DNA from: Desmodesmus armatus
Taxonomy: Eukaryota > Chlorophyta > Chlorophyceae > Sphaeropleales > Scenedesmaceae
DNA: 64,000 nt
Direction of reading: 5' to 3'
Assembly (NCBI GenBank): GCA_007449985.2
Contig: VIIQ02000078.1
Location: 1-64,000, forward strand
Numbering within the stretch: the stretch's first letter is position 1; every line of letters starts with the position of its first letter. The position numbers and the translations under genes are program-made. This document shows, piece by piece, positions 32,260-43,369 of the stretch. The notes under the pieces were generated by a model. It was given only the letters and a program-made list of their open reading frames with translations. It did not search any database and was not told the DNA's origin.

Positions 32260-33206
32260 CTACTAACTACTGTCAACAACTACTGCACTCTACTTTCACT
32301 ACTACTAAACTGGGTCAAGGCCATGCCTGCCCACCCTTTCAGGAGCCAAACCAGGCTCAAACGGCATCAACACCAAACAAGGGAAGATGACCAGAAAAGC
32401 ACTCGTGCATTGAGCACAGAGGCATCCCAACCAAAGGGGGACTAGACCCACAGCTGGCCAGTGAAAGCAGCCACCTAGCAGATCAGAGTATCCAAGGACT
32501 CACACATCATACAACAAGACGCCCAGAAACAAGTCTGCCACATCGCCTAGCGCAGCCGTCGTAGTTGCTTCATCTTCAGACGCATCCAACCCACCATCAC
32601 TCAGGACGTCCAGAAGCTCTGTAGGGGGCCTCTCCCACCGGCGTTGGCTACACTCAACCAGGAAGGGGCGCTGCGGCAGCCACCAGTGTTGCCGTTGAGA
32701 CATCAATTGTCTCATGTCAGCCGCAAGACTCAGCTCAAGTGGATAGGCTGTCCACATTCATGACCCCAACCACACCAGCAATCATAAGGATCCTTTGCTC
32801 ATCCGGATGAGCACCGAGGAGCCCCACAGCCTCACACTCCACACACTCAGCAACACTGTTGAGATAGGCAATAGGCGCCCCCACCGTGCACGACGGTGAG
32901 TACTATGACAATTTGCCACCACGACCTTACTTATGGAGTGTGGAGCATTTTCCACTCCCACAAACACGTCATGTAGGCAGGGCAGATCCAGCAAGGTGTA
33001 CGACTGTTTCTGCTGTCGGCACGCACCGACGGTGATGGTGGTGTGCAAAAGGGGTTTATGGGGGACGTCCAGATGATGACACACCCAACACACACAATCA
33101 CAAAACGGTTGACACCCACTGTGCAAAAGGTCACCCAGAAAGATTCAACCACGCGCAAGCCGTGCCAACAGACATAACCACTCTGACATGCTGCTGCCAT
33201 TGGCAC
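32260..33206 (-). mobile_element. Degenerate 3' part of a non-LTR (LINE) retrotransposon
   Basis: The minus-strand peptide at 32760-32500 contains PTELLDVLSDGGLDASEDEA, matching PAEFVEVLSDGGLDVSDEEA in the element at 39050-39607. Both are followed by the same 3' UTR-like block (tgggtcaaggccatgcctg...gagccaaaccaggctca read on plus) and a TAG-rich tail (reverse of ctactactaaa at about 32299-32308). Upstream minus-strand frames carry a Cys-rich, shifted remnant. The copy is frameshifted and 5' truncated. Confidence 0.6.
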
Positions 33207-33606
33207 ATGCGCCTACTAGGTGCAGTGCACACCATTGCTTCCACACACAGGAATCAAGCTGGCAGACATGCCTGCCGTGGACCGTGACTTGTGCTAGCGC
33301 TCCATGACACATGCAAATGACATTTGCTCTGCTCCACAGGGCCTTATTGGCAGCCTGTCTGACCCAACCACCATCTCAGTCAGCCAGCCATCAACTTTGC
33401 ATCAACACAAACCGTGATGATCACCACCAGCAGTGAAATGGGCATGCCGGCGGCATTTGCCAGCAGCAACGGCATTTGCCCACACCATGTCGAGTAACTC
33501 TCGGCACATGCTGCTGGCAAGGACATGCCACGACAGCACAGGCCATCCTTGATCGAACACACCAGCACCACAAGAGCCACAGCCGTCCACTCCATCACAG
33601 CTCTGC

Positions 33607-33638
<32 letters not shown>

Positions 33639-33688
33639 TGCTTGTCCCCGTGTGCCCTTTTCAAGTTCAGGTTGAGCAGGTAAAGCAC
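33207..33688. other. Unassigned, including a CAG repeat
   Basis: A CTG/CAG array at 33602-33640 is flanked by weakly coding-like minus-strand frames, but no gene model holds. Confidence 0.3.
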
Positions 33689-33850
33689 CTGTCCAGGTCC
33701 CTGCTGCTAAGTGAGCAGGTCCCGTCGCTAGCACAGGAGCCGGTGCAGGTGCGGGCCCACATCTTCTCCCTGCCCCAGCTGTTGAAGACGCCGTCGCAGT
33801 GCTTAGGTACCCAGTGCGGGTCATCTGTGTACCAGACACGCACGTACGCC
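33689..33850 (-). CDS. Isolated cysteine-rich exon, family unknown
   Basis: Bounded on the minus strand by an acceptor (GTCGACAG) and donor (GACAG|GTGCTT). It encodes 53 residues including AYVRVWYTDDPHWVPKHCDG, VFNSWGREKMWARTCTGSCA and SDGTCSLSSRDLD. The density of Trp, Cys and charged residues without stops looks like a folded extracellular domain. I do not recognise it and cannot find partner exons with certainty. Confidence 0.3.
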
Positions 33851-34039
33851 CTGTCGACGGTTGGTCAGGCACAAGACACAGCAGACAGAGTGTCAGCTCA
33901 GGCATCTTTGTGACGCATGTAGTGGATACTGCCAACGCTAATCTGTGGGTTTAAGAACTTCTTGATGTGTGACACACCAGGCTGAACGCACACCTTGTGG
34001 CAGCAAAAGCAAATGCAAGCTGGCAATGTTGATGGTTCA

Positions 34040-34215
34040 TTGTTGATCTGGCACTCACATGGTACAAGGCTGGCCAGCCTGGCCTCCTTGAAGGCGGGTC
34101 TCAGCAACACATGTGCCTTCGTCGTTGCATGTGCCCGTCAGGCCCTGGCACTGCGTGTTTCGTCCAGTGCTGCACACCCGCACAGGTCCAAACATGGCAG
34201 CATGAATACACAGCA
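34040..34215 (+). repeat. Dispersed repeat family R1, copy 1
   Basis: Shares with the copies at 35470-35930 and 36365-36705 the ordered blocks actcacatggtacaag, gttgcatgtgccYgt and cccgcacaggtccaaacatg followed by gcagcatgaat. Confidence 0.6.
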
Positions 34216-34384
34216 TTCGTCTCAGAGGCTGGCAGCCTGTGCTTGACAGGCAGTTTAGCCAAGAACTTGTTTAGCATGCCAACACCCTGTTTAGCATGCC
34301 CCAGTCTGCCAAAGGGTGTTGTCACACTGTAGCAACTACGGTAGCATGGACCACATGACAATGTGTACCATCCACCACTCACAA

Positions 34385-34565
34385 AGAGTAGCCCAGCCCA
34401 ACAAAGCCCTCGTGTTTGTCATGCAGACAGACAACCACCAGCACGTCAGCAGTAGCAGCGTGAAACAAACTCGGGAGGGTCTTGCTGACGTGTCAATTGA
34501 CCACTCCCTTTGAGGGAGTGCACAACTTTAAGAAGTTCTTGCCTGATCTGAAACTCACGTGGTAG
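34385..34565 (+). repeat. Repeat family R1, partial copy 2
   Basis: Contains acaaagccctcgtgtttgtc...gaccactccctttgagggag-tgcacaac...gaaactcacgtgg, matching 36365-36560. It is cut off by (TAG)n and the 283 bp tandem duplication. Confidence 0.6.
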
Positions 34566-35070
34566 TAGTATTAGTAGTAGTTGTGTTACATGGGGCCTGT
34601 CAGTTCAGGCCATAAGCTGCCCACCATTGGCAACCAGGGACACCAATCCATCATCCCCCCAAAAGTAACAAAGCGCCACCGACCTGCATATTTCAGCAAG
34701 TACCTGCAAAGACACACAAAGTTAGCAAGACATGCAAGCATGTGCAAGGCATAGAGCATTGAAAGATGCGGCCTTGTGGAACGCACATGAACATGAATAC
34801 GCATGACTGAGTGACAGGCACCTGCTGTTTCAGTGTGGAAATGGACATGTATAGTAGTAGTAGTTGTGTTACATGGGGCCTGTCAGTTCAGGCCATAAGC
34901 TGCCCACCATTGGCAACCGGGGACACCAATCCATCATCCCCCCAAAAGTAACAAAGCGCCACCGACCTGCATATTTCAGCAAGTACCTGTAAAGACACAC
35001 AGAGTTAGCAAGACATGCAAGCATGTGCAAGGCATAGAGCATTGAAAGACGCGGCCTTGTGGAACGGAAC
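34562..35070. repeat. Near-identical tandem duplication, period 283 bp, each copy headed by TAG repeats
   Basis: ttgtgttacatggggcctgt starts at 34581 and 34864, and the following 200 bp or so are almost identical. Each copy is preceded by TAG units. This suggests a recent duplication or two insertions of one element with a TAG-type tail. Confidence 0.9.
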
Positions 35071-35084
35071 ATGTAGCTCTCTCA

Positions 35085-35190
35085 CTCATTGTTCGTTACA
35101 TTGAGATCCCCGAAAGACCCAGCCCACACCATGTAAGCTCAGGGACCCAAACCATGTCCCTCCAATGCAACTTAAGGCGCCACCTCCTTC
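35085..35190. repeat. Diverged fifth copy of the CAGT-headed repeat
   Basis: tgttcgttaca...agaccca-ccacaccatg...agggacccaaaccatgtccc and cttaaggcgccacctcc align with the units at 2345-2645. It is followed directly by the inverted partner of 1425-1500. Confidence 0.75.
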
Positions 35191-35469
35191 TCAAGAGCAT
35201 GAATGAATGAATGAAGGTGTTACACGGGTTTCTCAAGCAACTACGTTGCAACTGAACCCAGCCACGGATGGACACAACCAGTACGGAAGGGGGCCGTTCG
35301 GACAAACCCCACCATCAAAAGCTTGTCACGCACACTCAGTGTGCTTCCAGAATGCGAAAACAGAGGTATAATACACTGGAAGGACTGAATGGCGCCAAGA
35401 TCATTCTTCTCAAGAGCAGCGAACCACCTGCAACACACAAGGTAGCAAATGCAGCAAGGCTGTGCAACA

Positions 35470-35550
35470 AGCTCCCAAAAGGGCTGTCCAGTGAGGGGGG
35501 TGGCAGCACAAGTGCCCTGGTCGGTGCATGTGCCTGTGATGCAAGGTAGG
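35470..35550 (+). repeat. Repeat family R1, copy 3, interrupted by a SINE-like element
   Basis: gagggggg-tggcagcacaagtgccctgg-tcggtgcatgtgcctgtg matches 36580-36630. The remainder (cccgcacaggtccatacacg...gcagcatgaat) resumes at 35870-35900, so the sequence between appears to be an insertion. Confidence 0.6.
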
Positions 35551-35865
35551 GTAGCTTATAATAATAATAATAATAATGCTTCAGGAAAAGCACCCGGCTT
35601 ATGTCGGGGAGACCCGGGTTCGAATCCCGGCCCACCCGCCGGCCCCCTCGGGGGGGTGATAATACCCCGAGCCAGGCTGCTGACCCGGGCAAGTGCAGTG
35701 AAGGGAGAGGGATCCCCTGATGCTGATTACTGCCAAAAAGGCAAAGGAAGGAATGGGTGCAGAATACAGCCGGAAAAGGCATGGAGCCCGCTATTGGGTG
35801 TGCTACCCGAGGGATTCAAGGTTCCCTCAGGTCGGGACTGAGGGGACTCTGGGGCCCTGGGGGCT
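35545..35865 (+). mobile_element. tRNA-derived SINE-like element with an internal TAA microsatellite
   Basis: 35614-35630 forms a perfect T arm (CCGGG-TTCGAAT-CCCGG) with a full pol III B box. An anticodon-like arm CCCG/CGGG lies just before it. The D-arm region holds gctt...aagc split by six or seven TAA units (35558-35577). The 200 bp after the tRNA-like head are G-rich and not tRNA-like. It sits inside a copy of repeat R1, which supports insertion. Confidence 0.55.
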
Positions 35866-36364
35866 GCACGCCCGCACAGGTCCATACACGGCAGCATGAA
35901 TGCCAAGCAGTGAGCAAGGGCCACAGAGGCTGCAATGCATGTGAAGTTGCAACTATATAAAAGGAGGGAAGGGGAGATGGAACTGCCGCTGCATATGCTG
36001 CCACTGTGCTGTCATTCCCTCATTACTGGATACTTTCACCACATAGTGGTACTCTCCAGACCTAGTTAACTGCCGAAGCCGAAGCTTGGTATCACCACGC
36101 GTGAAGGGTAAACCACCGAAACCCCTATATGCACCGTATGGTGCAGGCCAAAAGGGGGTTGACAGCTATGTAGTTGACGTAGTCAAGAGGCTAGCCAAGC
36201 AAGCAATCACGTCAAAATTGCCATGCAGCAGATGCTCAGCATTCAATGGGTCACAATGTTAGTGCAATGGCATAGAAGCGGGTCAAGTAAATTCACAAAG
36301 ACTTGGCGGCAGTGCTGCCAGCATGTCTGTTGATGGGTTGCAATGGGTTGCACAGCCAGTTGTC

Positions 36365-36705
36365 ATCTCGACTAGCCAAACAAAGCCCTCATGATCGTCA
36401 TGCAGGCAGCCACACACTGTGGCACCATGTCAGTGTAGCAAAGTCGCCACGCAGTAGCGATGTGTCGCCAATTGGGCGGCAGTTGCTGCCAGCGTGTCAG
36501 CGTGTCAGGCGACCACTCCCCTGAAGGAGTACACAACCCCTTGTCCGATCAGAAACTCACATGGTACAAGACTCGCCAGTGAGAGGGGTGGCAACACAGG
36601 TGCCCTGGTCGTTGCATGTGCCTGTGCCAGTGATGCACTGAGGATCTCCTCCCGGCCTGGGTGTCAAACACGGCAGCATGCACACACAACAGTCAGCAAG
36701 GTGGT
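36365..36705 (+). repeat. Repeat family R1, longest copy
   Basis: Carries all ordered blocks found in partial copies at 34040, 34385 and 35470/35870. It contains a small hairpin (ccactcccctgaaggagtac). No protein can be read through it. Confidence 0.6.
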
Positions 36706-37207
36706 TGGGTACGGGGTGCCACAGCTCCGAGTCGGAGCCTCAAGGTGGTATGGTACCACAACTGGGGCCACTTGGTCATGGTGCAAGCCAAAGTGATGCT
36801 GCCAGCAATGGGGGGCATATGCATATGCAATGAGTTTCCTGCATCAACATCATTGCAGTTGTTAGGCATGCCTGTAGACTGCCAGTCGGATGAACCTTAT
36901 CGGATGAACCTTACGAAGGGCTGTCGGCAACAGCTGGGTGTGTGCCACTGCCAACCATGATGCCATCTTGGCAGGGGTGCACGATGTAGTTGTCTATGCG
37001 GTGACGCGGTAGTGCACATCAACTCCTGCCGCTGCACGACCAGTGTGCTGTGTCATGAGTGAAGGTGCTTGTGACCAACAAGGTGCAACAAGTAGCATGT
37101 GCAGTAGCTATAGCCACTATTATTGAGATCGATGGCGGGGTGGGGCCCCATCGGATGGGGGAGACTGCCGATGTAAACATGTGATGTCCCCTTCACTGGG
37201 GCGGCTG

Positions 37208-37270
37208 ATGTACTCAGTCGCGTGTGCATGGTCAAGGCTGTACTCAGTCGCGTGTGCATGGTCAAGGCTG
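37208..37270. repeat. 30-bp direct duplication
   Basis: gtactcagtcgcgtgtgcatggtcaaggct-type unit occurs twice in a row. Confidence 0.9.
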
Positions 37271-39039
37271 TGTAGTACACAAAGGGGCCCCTACATATTG
37301 CATCGATTCCTTTAGGAATAGATGCCAATACAGCGCACGGGTCTCACACCAACACACATGACTGCCAAAAGTTGTCTGGAGTAAGGTCCAAGAGGTGCCA
37401 GAGCAGGCCTTGGCTGGCCGTTGGTTGACAATGTACTAATAAGGAGTAGAAATCCTGATTGTGAGCTGGTTATGGATGCAGCAGCAGCGAACGCAAATAT
37501 TGGTCCTGCTGCTGTCGGCCGGAATGCAAAATAGTGAATTGCCAAAGTAGTCGTGTGTATTTGTATGTGGCGGTGGAGGCACGACTGTTCCCTGTAAACG
37601 TCTGGTTGCAAAGGGGACCTAATGAACATGGACGATATCCTCACTCGCTGCTGCTGCTGCTGTTGCTGCTGCTGAAAGCTTGCCGTTGAGCAGTGAGTGC
37701 TATGCCATATGGTACCCGATCATGTCGTATCTGAGTTTCTAATCAAAAGCGCTACTCTCCAGGCCCTTGGAAGGCCGGAAAAGGCCATCAGCAGCCTGTT
37801 TGTGACAGACATACAGCAGCAGCACACTAGCAGCAGCAACCGTTTAGCACCTTGGCAGCAGCAGCCCCACAATGAGAAAGCCTCGCCCAGAAAACCAGCC
37901 ACCTATGAAACCCCAGTCTGCACAATCCACGGTATGCCCACTTGTATCAAAAACAGCAGGACGGAATCGATGCAGTACTGACGCCACCCGGGCGTTAGAC
38001 GTTCTATAGTATATGGGTGCGACTCCCATGCGAGTTTGGTCTGGGTGCTGGGCACCTCATGGAATAAGATGTGTTAGGCGGCCCTCATCTGTGAGGCTTG
38101 GTCTCCGACCCCCAGCAGCAGAGGGAACTGCATTAAGTTGTGTGTAACCAGCCGGTGGGGGGGGGGGGTACGTCCCCCTTGGACACTCCCACAAAAAGTT
38201 ATGTGATATCACCTCCAACCCAAACTGCTCGGCTCACATGTCATTCAGCAGCAGGTCCCCCCCCCCCCTTCTTGGGGGCCCTTGCCATTGAAGTTGATGG
38301 CAGTGGGGTGAGGGGTGACCCTTTCAACCCTCTGCCCATGTGGGGTGCACCCAACTGCCCATGTATGCTTGAAGCCATACATGGGTTCATAAAGACACAA
38401 GACCCCAGCGGGACCCACTTACGGGCAATCCACTCCAACAGTAGGAATACCGAAGTCTGCGGAATTGGGCCATGGCCTGCACACACCCTCGCTCCCGCAG
38501 AGCCCCAGCTGGCACTGTCCTTCCGCTCTGCGTATAGCACAACACCAGCACCATGGCAGCACACAAGCAAGGACAACCTCTCAGGTAGTGAGGCCTACAT
38601 CTGGACCCACCAGGTCGCTGCATTGGTTGGTTGGTGGTCATGCATCGAGCAGTCGCCCAACTGGGGGGTGCTGGCGCAATGCAACACACATCATGCACAT
38701 GTTAGAGACCACAGTGCCCACCAGGCGTGACGGCTCACTCAACGCGGCCACTGACTACTGGGGCAGTCCGAGCTACTTACACGCAGTAGGTCGGGCCCAA
38801 CCGTCCGTCAAGCTGGGGGCACTACGGGTAGCCCAGTTTGCAGGGGCAGGGCCACATGCCGTGGACGTGGACACAATGGTTTGGCAGCAATCAGGACCCA
38901 AGAGGGAACATCAGCAGCAGCAGCAGCAGCGGCAACAATCCGACAGCCTTGTCAGATAAGGCTGCTGGTGTCAAGGGTGCATGCACGACATGAATGCTCA
39001 ACATCAAGCGTCCATCAATGCGCAAGTGCCTCGGGCCGT
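37270..39039. other. Unassigned sequence with short open frames
   Basis: Open frames on plus at 37697-37981 and 38140-38730 have no recognisable motif, start context or splice pattern. CAG repeats are at 37815-37860 and 38912-38930. Confidence 0.3.
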
Positions 39040-39640
39040 TACTACTACTACTACTACTACTACTACTAAACTGGGTCAGGGCCACGCCTGACCGCCCTTT
39101 CTGGAGCCAAACTAGGCTCATAGGGCATAATCCACACACACGTGCCACATGTCCACACTCAAACAAAGGAAACACATTCAAACCGCAAAGCCACCCCACC
39201 ACCAAAGCAAGGCATTGACTCACACTTCATCCAGATGCAACAGGTCCGCCGCATGGGCTAGCGCAGCCTCTACAATGGCTTCCTCGTCAGACACATCCAG
39301 GCCACCATCACTCAGAACCTCTACGAACTCTGCAGGAGGGTTCTCCCTTCGTCGATGGCTGCAATCCACTAGAATGCAGCTACCAGGTGCTGCTCCTGGG
39401 ACATGACCAGCTGCAGAGACAGGGCCCTCTACCACATGCTGCCACCCACCCACCCAGACAATCAAACAAATGAGCATGACGCTGCCTCACTGCACTGTAC
39501 TGCACGCACTCGGTAATCATATGCAACTCATCACCAACCCCTGCCTCACACAACTTGCATAAGCGCTCTGCCCGAGGGACGGACAGCCGCCGCCGGGTCC
39601 CTTCCACAACTTGGTGCTCCCACTTCCGGGTCTCAACCTC
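39040..39640 (-). mobile_element. 3' end of a non-LTR (LINE) retrotransposon with a (TAG)n tail
   Basis: On the minus strand, about 39607-39490 encodes CKLCEAGVGDELHMITEC followed by Y-x-x-VRQRHAHLF. This is the C-x2-C-x7-H-x4-C motif of LINE ORF2 C-termini. The adjoining frame at 39400-39235 holds VEVLSDGGLDVSDEEA. The element then runs through a short 3' UTR and ends in about ten TAG units (39040-39066, read as tactacta on plus). It is 5' truncated, as is usual for target-primed insertions. Confidence 0.75.
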
Positions 39641-41260
39641 TAGGTTACATCAAACCTGGCGTTGGGCAAACTCTGCAAAGCCACCAACTCAGGATTGAAG
39701 ACCCCAAGTGTGACGCTGGAGTGCAAGCCCTGACCACTCCACTACTTTGGATGAAGGGGCAACCGATGAGCCAGCGGGGCAGCGATGGTGCCTGGCATGT
39801 TTTGAGGATACAGCTTAACCATCTCAGGCTTACAGTATCCACAGTGCAGATAAAATCTCTAACTCCAAAGCGTACGTCACAGAACCCTTGGCCGCTGGGG
39901 CCACATTTCTCCGAGGGCTGCGTTCCAGGGGCCCTGCACGCAGGACACACCAGATGATGGCAGTCACTGATGGCAGCATGACCTGTGCTGCAACCCCCTG
40001 TTGTCCACCTCTGCCCACCAGTGCTGCAGCTTTCAGCGAGACCAGCCCGAGACCAGCCCGTTGCACCATGCTGATGTCGTGCTACAGGCTGCTGCCAGAT
40101 GCATAGGATGCAGCCTGTTGCATGTACATCAGCAGCCAGGCGTGGACCATGCGGAAGCTCCAGGCTCTTGAAGGGGGGTCCAGGGTTCAACTTGAGCTTC
40201 AAGTTGCATGCGAACGGTCTAGTAGAGCAAGGGTGGGTCAGCTTTAGCGCCGCCATATGACAGCATGCTGGCCAGCCAGTGTGGCACATGAGTGTGGCAC
40301 ATGAGTGTCAAGCATGCTCCCACGCACTGGCTGCAACTTATGTGCATGCTACTCCACACAAGGGGGTGAGGTTTGGCGCTAACGCCGTGACACACTCCCC
40401 GTCATCGTCGCAGATGCCCAGGTTACATTTCCCTTGCCGTCTGCAGGAGCAGTCAGACAATCACACATAACAGTCAGAGGCTGGCACGAAATGTGTATCA
40501 AGCATGCTCATGTACTACTGTAGTACTCATGCGCAACCAACAAGCATATGTTTGGTGATAACACCCCCAAGGTGGTGGGTCATCTTAGTTGGCATGCCAC
40601 TTGAGCTTCACAGCTACAGGTGTAACATTGCTTAGCTGATGCTGTCAACCTCCCACGCACTGCCAGACAAGGCACTGACAGGCTGGGCCAATGTCACATT
40701 GCCGGGCCAAGCCTGTCCCAGGGCCTGTGGCTGCAGCTTACATGCAGGATTTGTCGGTGTTGCCTCCACCGGCACACTGCAAGCCAAGCAAGCCGCACGT
40801 CAGCAACTTGCTGAAGCAACTTGCTTGAAGCAAGCCAGTGCAGCTATCAGATGCCATGCCATTGAACGGTTCAAAGCAAGCATAGTTGCTGCATGTCAGC
40901 ACAGTTGGGTCAGGATGTGCGACCGGCACTAGCACCAGCACATGATGGTCATACTGGAAGGCCGTGCCACAGTGGTTAGTTGGGTCAGCCATTCAAGCCT
41001 TGCAGCATGTTATTAATGCAATCGATTGCATGGTTGTCCTGAGGTGATGCTGCGGTGATGCCAATTGAAGGCTCAGGCAGCCACGCTGGCATACAGTACC
41101 AGGCAATAGCTGCAGCACAGAGGCTTACAGTATCCACTGGGCAGTTGCAGACGTCCGACCCAGCCACACACCATCCAGCGCAGTTGCCTTCACCCCTGCA
41201 ATGTTGCAGACAACAGCACTGACGCCCCTTAAAGTATAAGCCCCACAGTTGGGCCCAGTG
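39641..41260. other. Unassigned sequence, probably decayed repeats
   Basis: aggcttacagtatccac occurs at about 39828 and 41120, and catgagtgtggcacatgagt is a local duplication near 40287. The open minus frame 40289-39645 shows no family motif. Confidence 0.3.
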
Positions 41261-41265
41261 TTCAT

Positions 41266-41413
41266 CTTGGGGGGGGCTGCGCCCCCCCCGGACCCCCCCC
41301 GCCTCCCACCCACTTGCCCCCTTGTGCACCTTGGGGGGGCTCCGCTCCCCCAAACCCCCCCGGTGCCAGGGGGGCTGCGCCCCCCCCGGACCCCCCCGCT
41401 CTAAACCCTAACG
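41266..41413. repeat. Cluster of three GC-rich palindromic repeats, organelle-type
   Basis: Units at about 41269-41303, 41332-41362 and 41368-41399 each read G(6-7)-CTGCG or CTCCG-C(4-8), then GGA or AAA and C(7-8). Each forms a tight GC hairpin. They are followed by ctaaaccctaacggg. Such palindromes are known to fill organelle genomes of some volvocalean algae; the link is from memory and needs a search. Confidence 0.8.
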
Positions 41414-42434
41414 GGATCACCCCCGCCTAAACCTGTAAACCCCAGCCCCCCCCTCCAGGCTGCGCAGAGCCGTTGCGGGTCAGCGTTGCGGGTCATTCCT
41501 CCGGATATCGTTCCATCTTCCAATTGTTTGAACCTCGTTGCAGCATATGGGCAATGCAGTAGAGGATGGCAGTAGTAGTGTGCATTGGGGGTGCACCGCC
41601 GTGGACCCTGTTCACCTTCATCGTGATGCTGGGACTGTGTTGTGGGCGGCGCGGGTGTGGGTGTGGTTGGTGGACAATGTTGGACAAGCTGTTTTGCATG
41701 CATCGTGGTAGGACGCCTCATGCACGCCGTTTCGACAGCTATCCGTGCTTTGTGTGTTGATGGGTTAGCACCTCCAGTCATGTGAAAGGCGTAGTGACAA
41801 GGTAGTCGTACAGGCTTCTCCCAACATGTGGGTGTGCCGAGGCAGCAATGGGATTCTGCACTTGATGGTTGGGGGCCGTGGGCATGCTGCATGAAGGAGG
41901 CTTTGGTGCAGCACACTAATGTGTGTGGCTGTTTTACCCCCCAGCATGGCAGCGCCTTGATTGCTGCTTGAACATCGATCAACTCATGTTGACATGTTCG
42001 CATCGACTCCTCTTTGCCCGCTGCTGCTGCATGCTCCATTCAGCAACAGAAGTGACTTCAGCTGAGCCCAAGTGACAGTCACAGCTGGTGCAATTTGGTG
42101 GCACAACGTGTGTTTCAAGAAGTGAAAAGTTAACTTTTGTAGATGTTTGACGCTGCGGTGGCAATTTCGAGGACTCATCTTCAAGACTACCGCTAGTTGC
42201 CAGGCGACAGTGCGCGCCCTGTACAAGCCACAAAACGTTTTTTAGTGCTAAAAAAGCTTTTCCAAGCGCTGTCAGTGCACATGAAGTTTGTAACATACTG
42301 GTTGGGTTGACCTTGGGGTGTGCTTTTCTGCTGCTAGCTACCAGGGCGTCCAGCGGCTTGCCGCGAAGCTCTTCGTAGGGGTAATCTATTGGTTGAGGTA
42401 CGGTACCCAGCCAAGCTTTCTGCAAACCGCTAAA

Positions 42435-42454
42435 AGCCAAAAACGTTTTTGGCT
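42435..42454. repeat. 20-bp perfect palindrome
   Basis: agccaaaaacgtttttggct is its own reverse complement. A related shorter palindrome (aaaacgtttt) lies at about 42231-42240. Confidence 0.95.
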
Positions 42455-43035
42455 AAAGTAGCATGAACGCCCGGTCAAACTTTCAATTCCGAGATTTTCT
42501 TGCAACTGCCTTGATTTCTGGCCCGCAGCCACCCCAAACAGTATTTATGTAGCTCACACCTACAAGTTGCGCCGGATTCTGCGGCGATCGGCGTCAATCC
42601 ATCAACCTGTGCTGCTTTGCGATGAAGATGATGGGTGGCGTGTTCTGCACACAGCCACCGGATGGAGGCCATACTGGCCACAAACATTAGTTACACTGTA
42701 AAGATTATATTTCGACGGCCTGCAGATGTTGGTGTGCTGGTCGACCTGGGGGGGCATGGCGAGCAGACCTACAACTGTGGGGCACCAAAGCACATCATCA
42801 GTACGCCAATGTGCTGAGTCACGCATCGTGGCAGTTGTCAAACAGCACCAGCAGCAGAACAACACACAGTCACTGACTGACCCTCAGGGTACTCGGCAGG
42901 TGCGGGTTTTGAGCATCACTGAGCCAACCAACTGCTGCATGAAGAGGATTGAGTCGGCCAGTGCTCACGTGCAAGCACGGCCAACATTGGCTCCAGAAGT
43001 ACCACATTGCTGCACAGGTGAAATGGCAGGGAGGC

Positions 43036-43085
43036 AAGCAGAGCAGAGCAGAGCAGAGCAGAGCAGAGCAGAGCAGAGCAGAGCA
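43036..43085. repeat. Pentanucleotide (GAGCA)n array
   Basis: About ten perfect copies of GAGCA. Confidence 0.97.
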
Positions 43086-43369
43086 CCAAGTCAGATACAG
43101 CCTGACATTCAACAGTCAGCAGTCAAAGCAGACCACCTTTTGGGTGTAATTGCACACACAACCTCCCCAATTACTTGCTGACACGTCTGCTGCTGCCGCT
43201 GCCTTGGCTGGCCACCCCCCTTCCAGTCTGTACATGTGTGCATCCGGCAGCTGCAGATGCCGTGTCAAGTTGCACTCACAGTGACTTGTGCAGCAACCAG
43301 ACCTGTGGCAGACGAATCAGTGCAAGGGCAGTGGGGAGCAGGACAGCACGGGTAAGCTGAAGTTCAAAA

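Noticed and set aside
38140..38730. 196-aa plus-strand frame
   Set aside because: No motif, includes C and G homopolymers, and lies next to LINE remnants.
41401..42039. 212-aa minus-strand frame
   Set aside because: No motif, no splice logic, starts in repeat-rich sequence and has compositional bias; not enough to call a gene.
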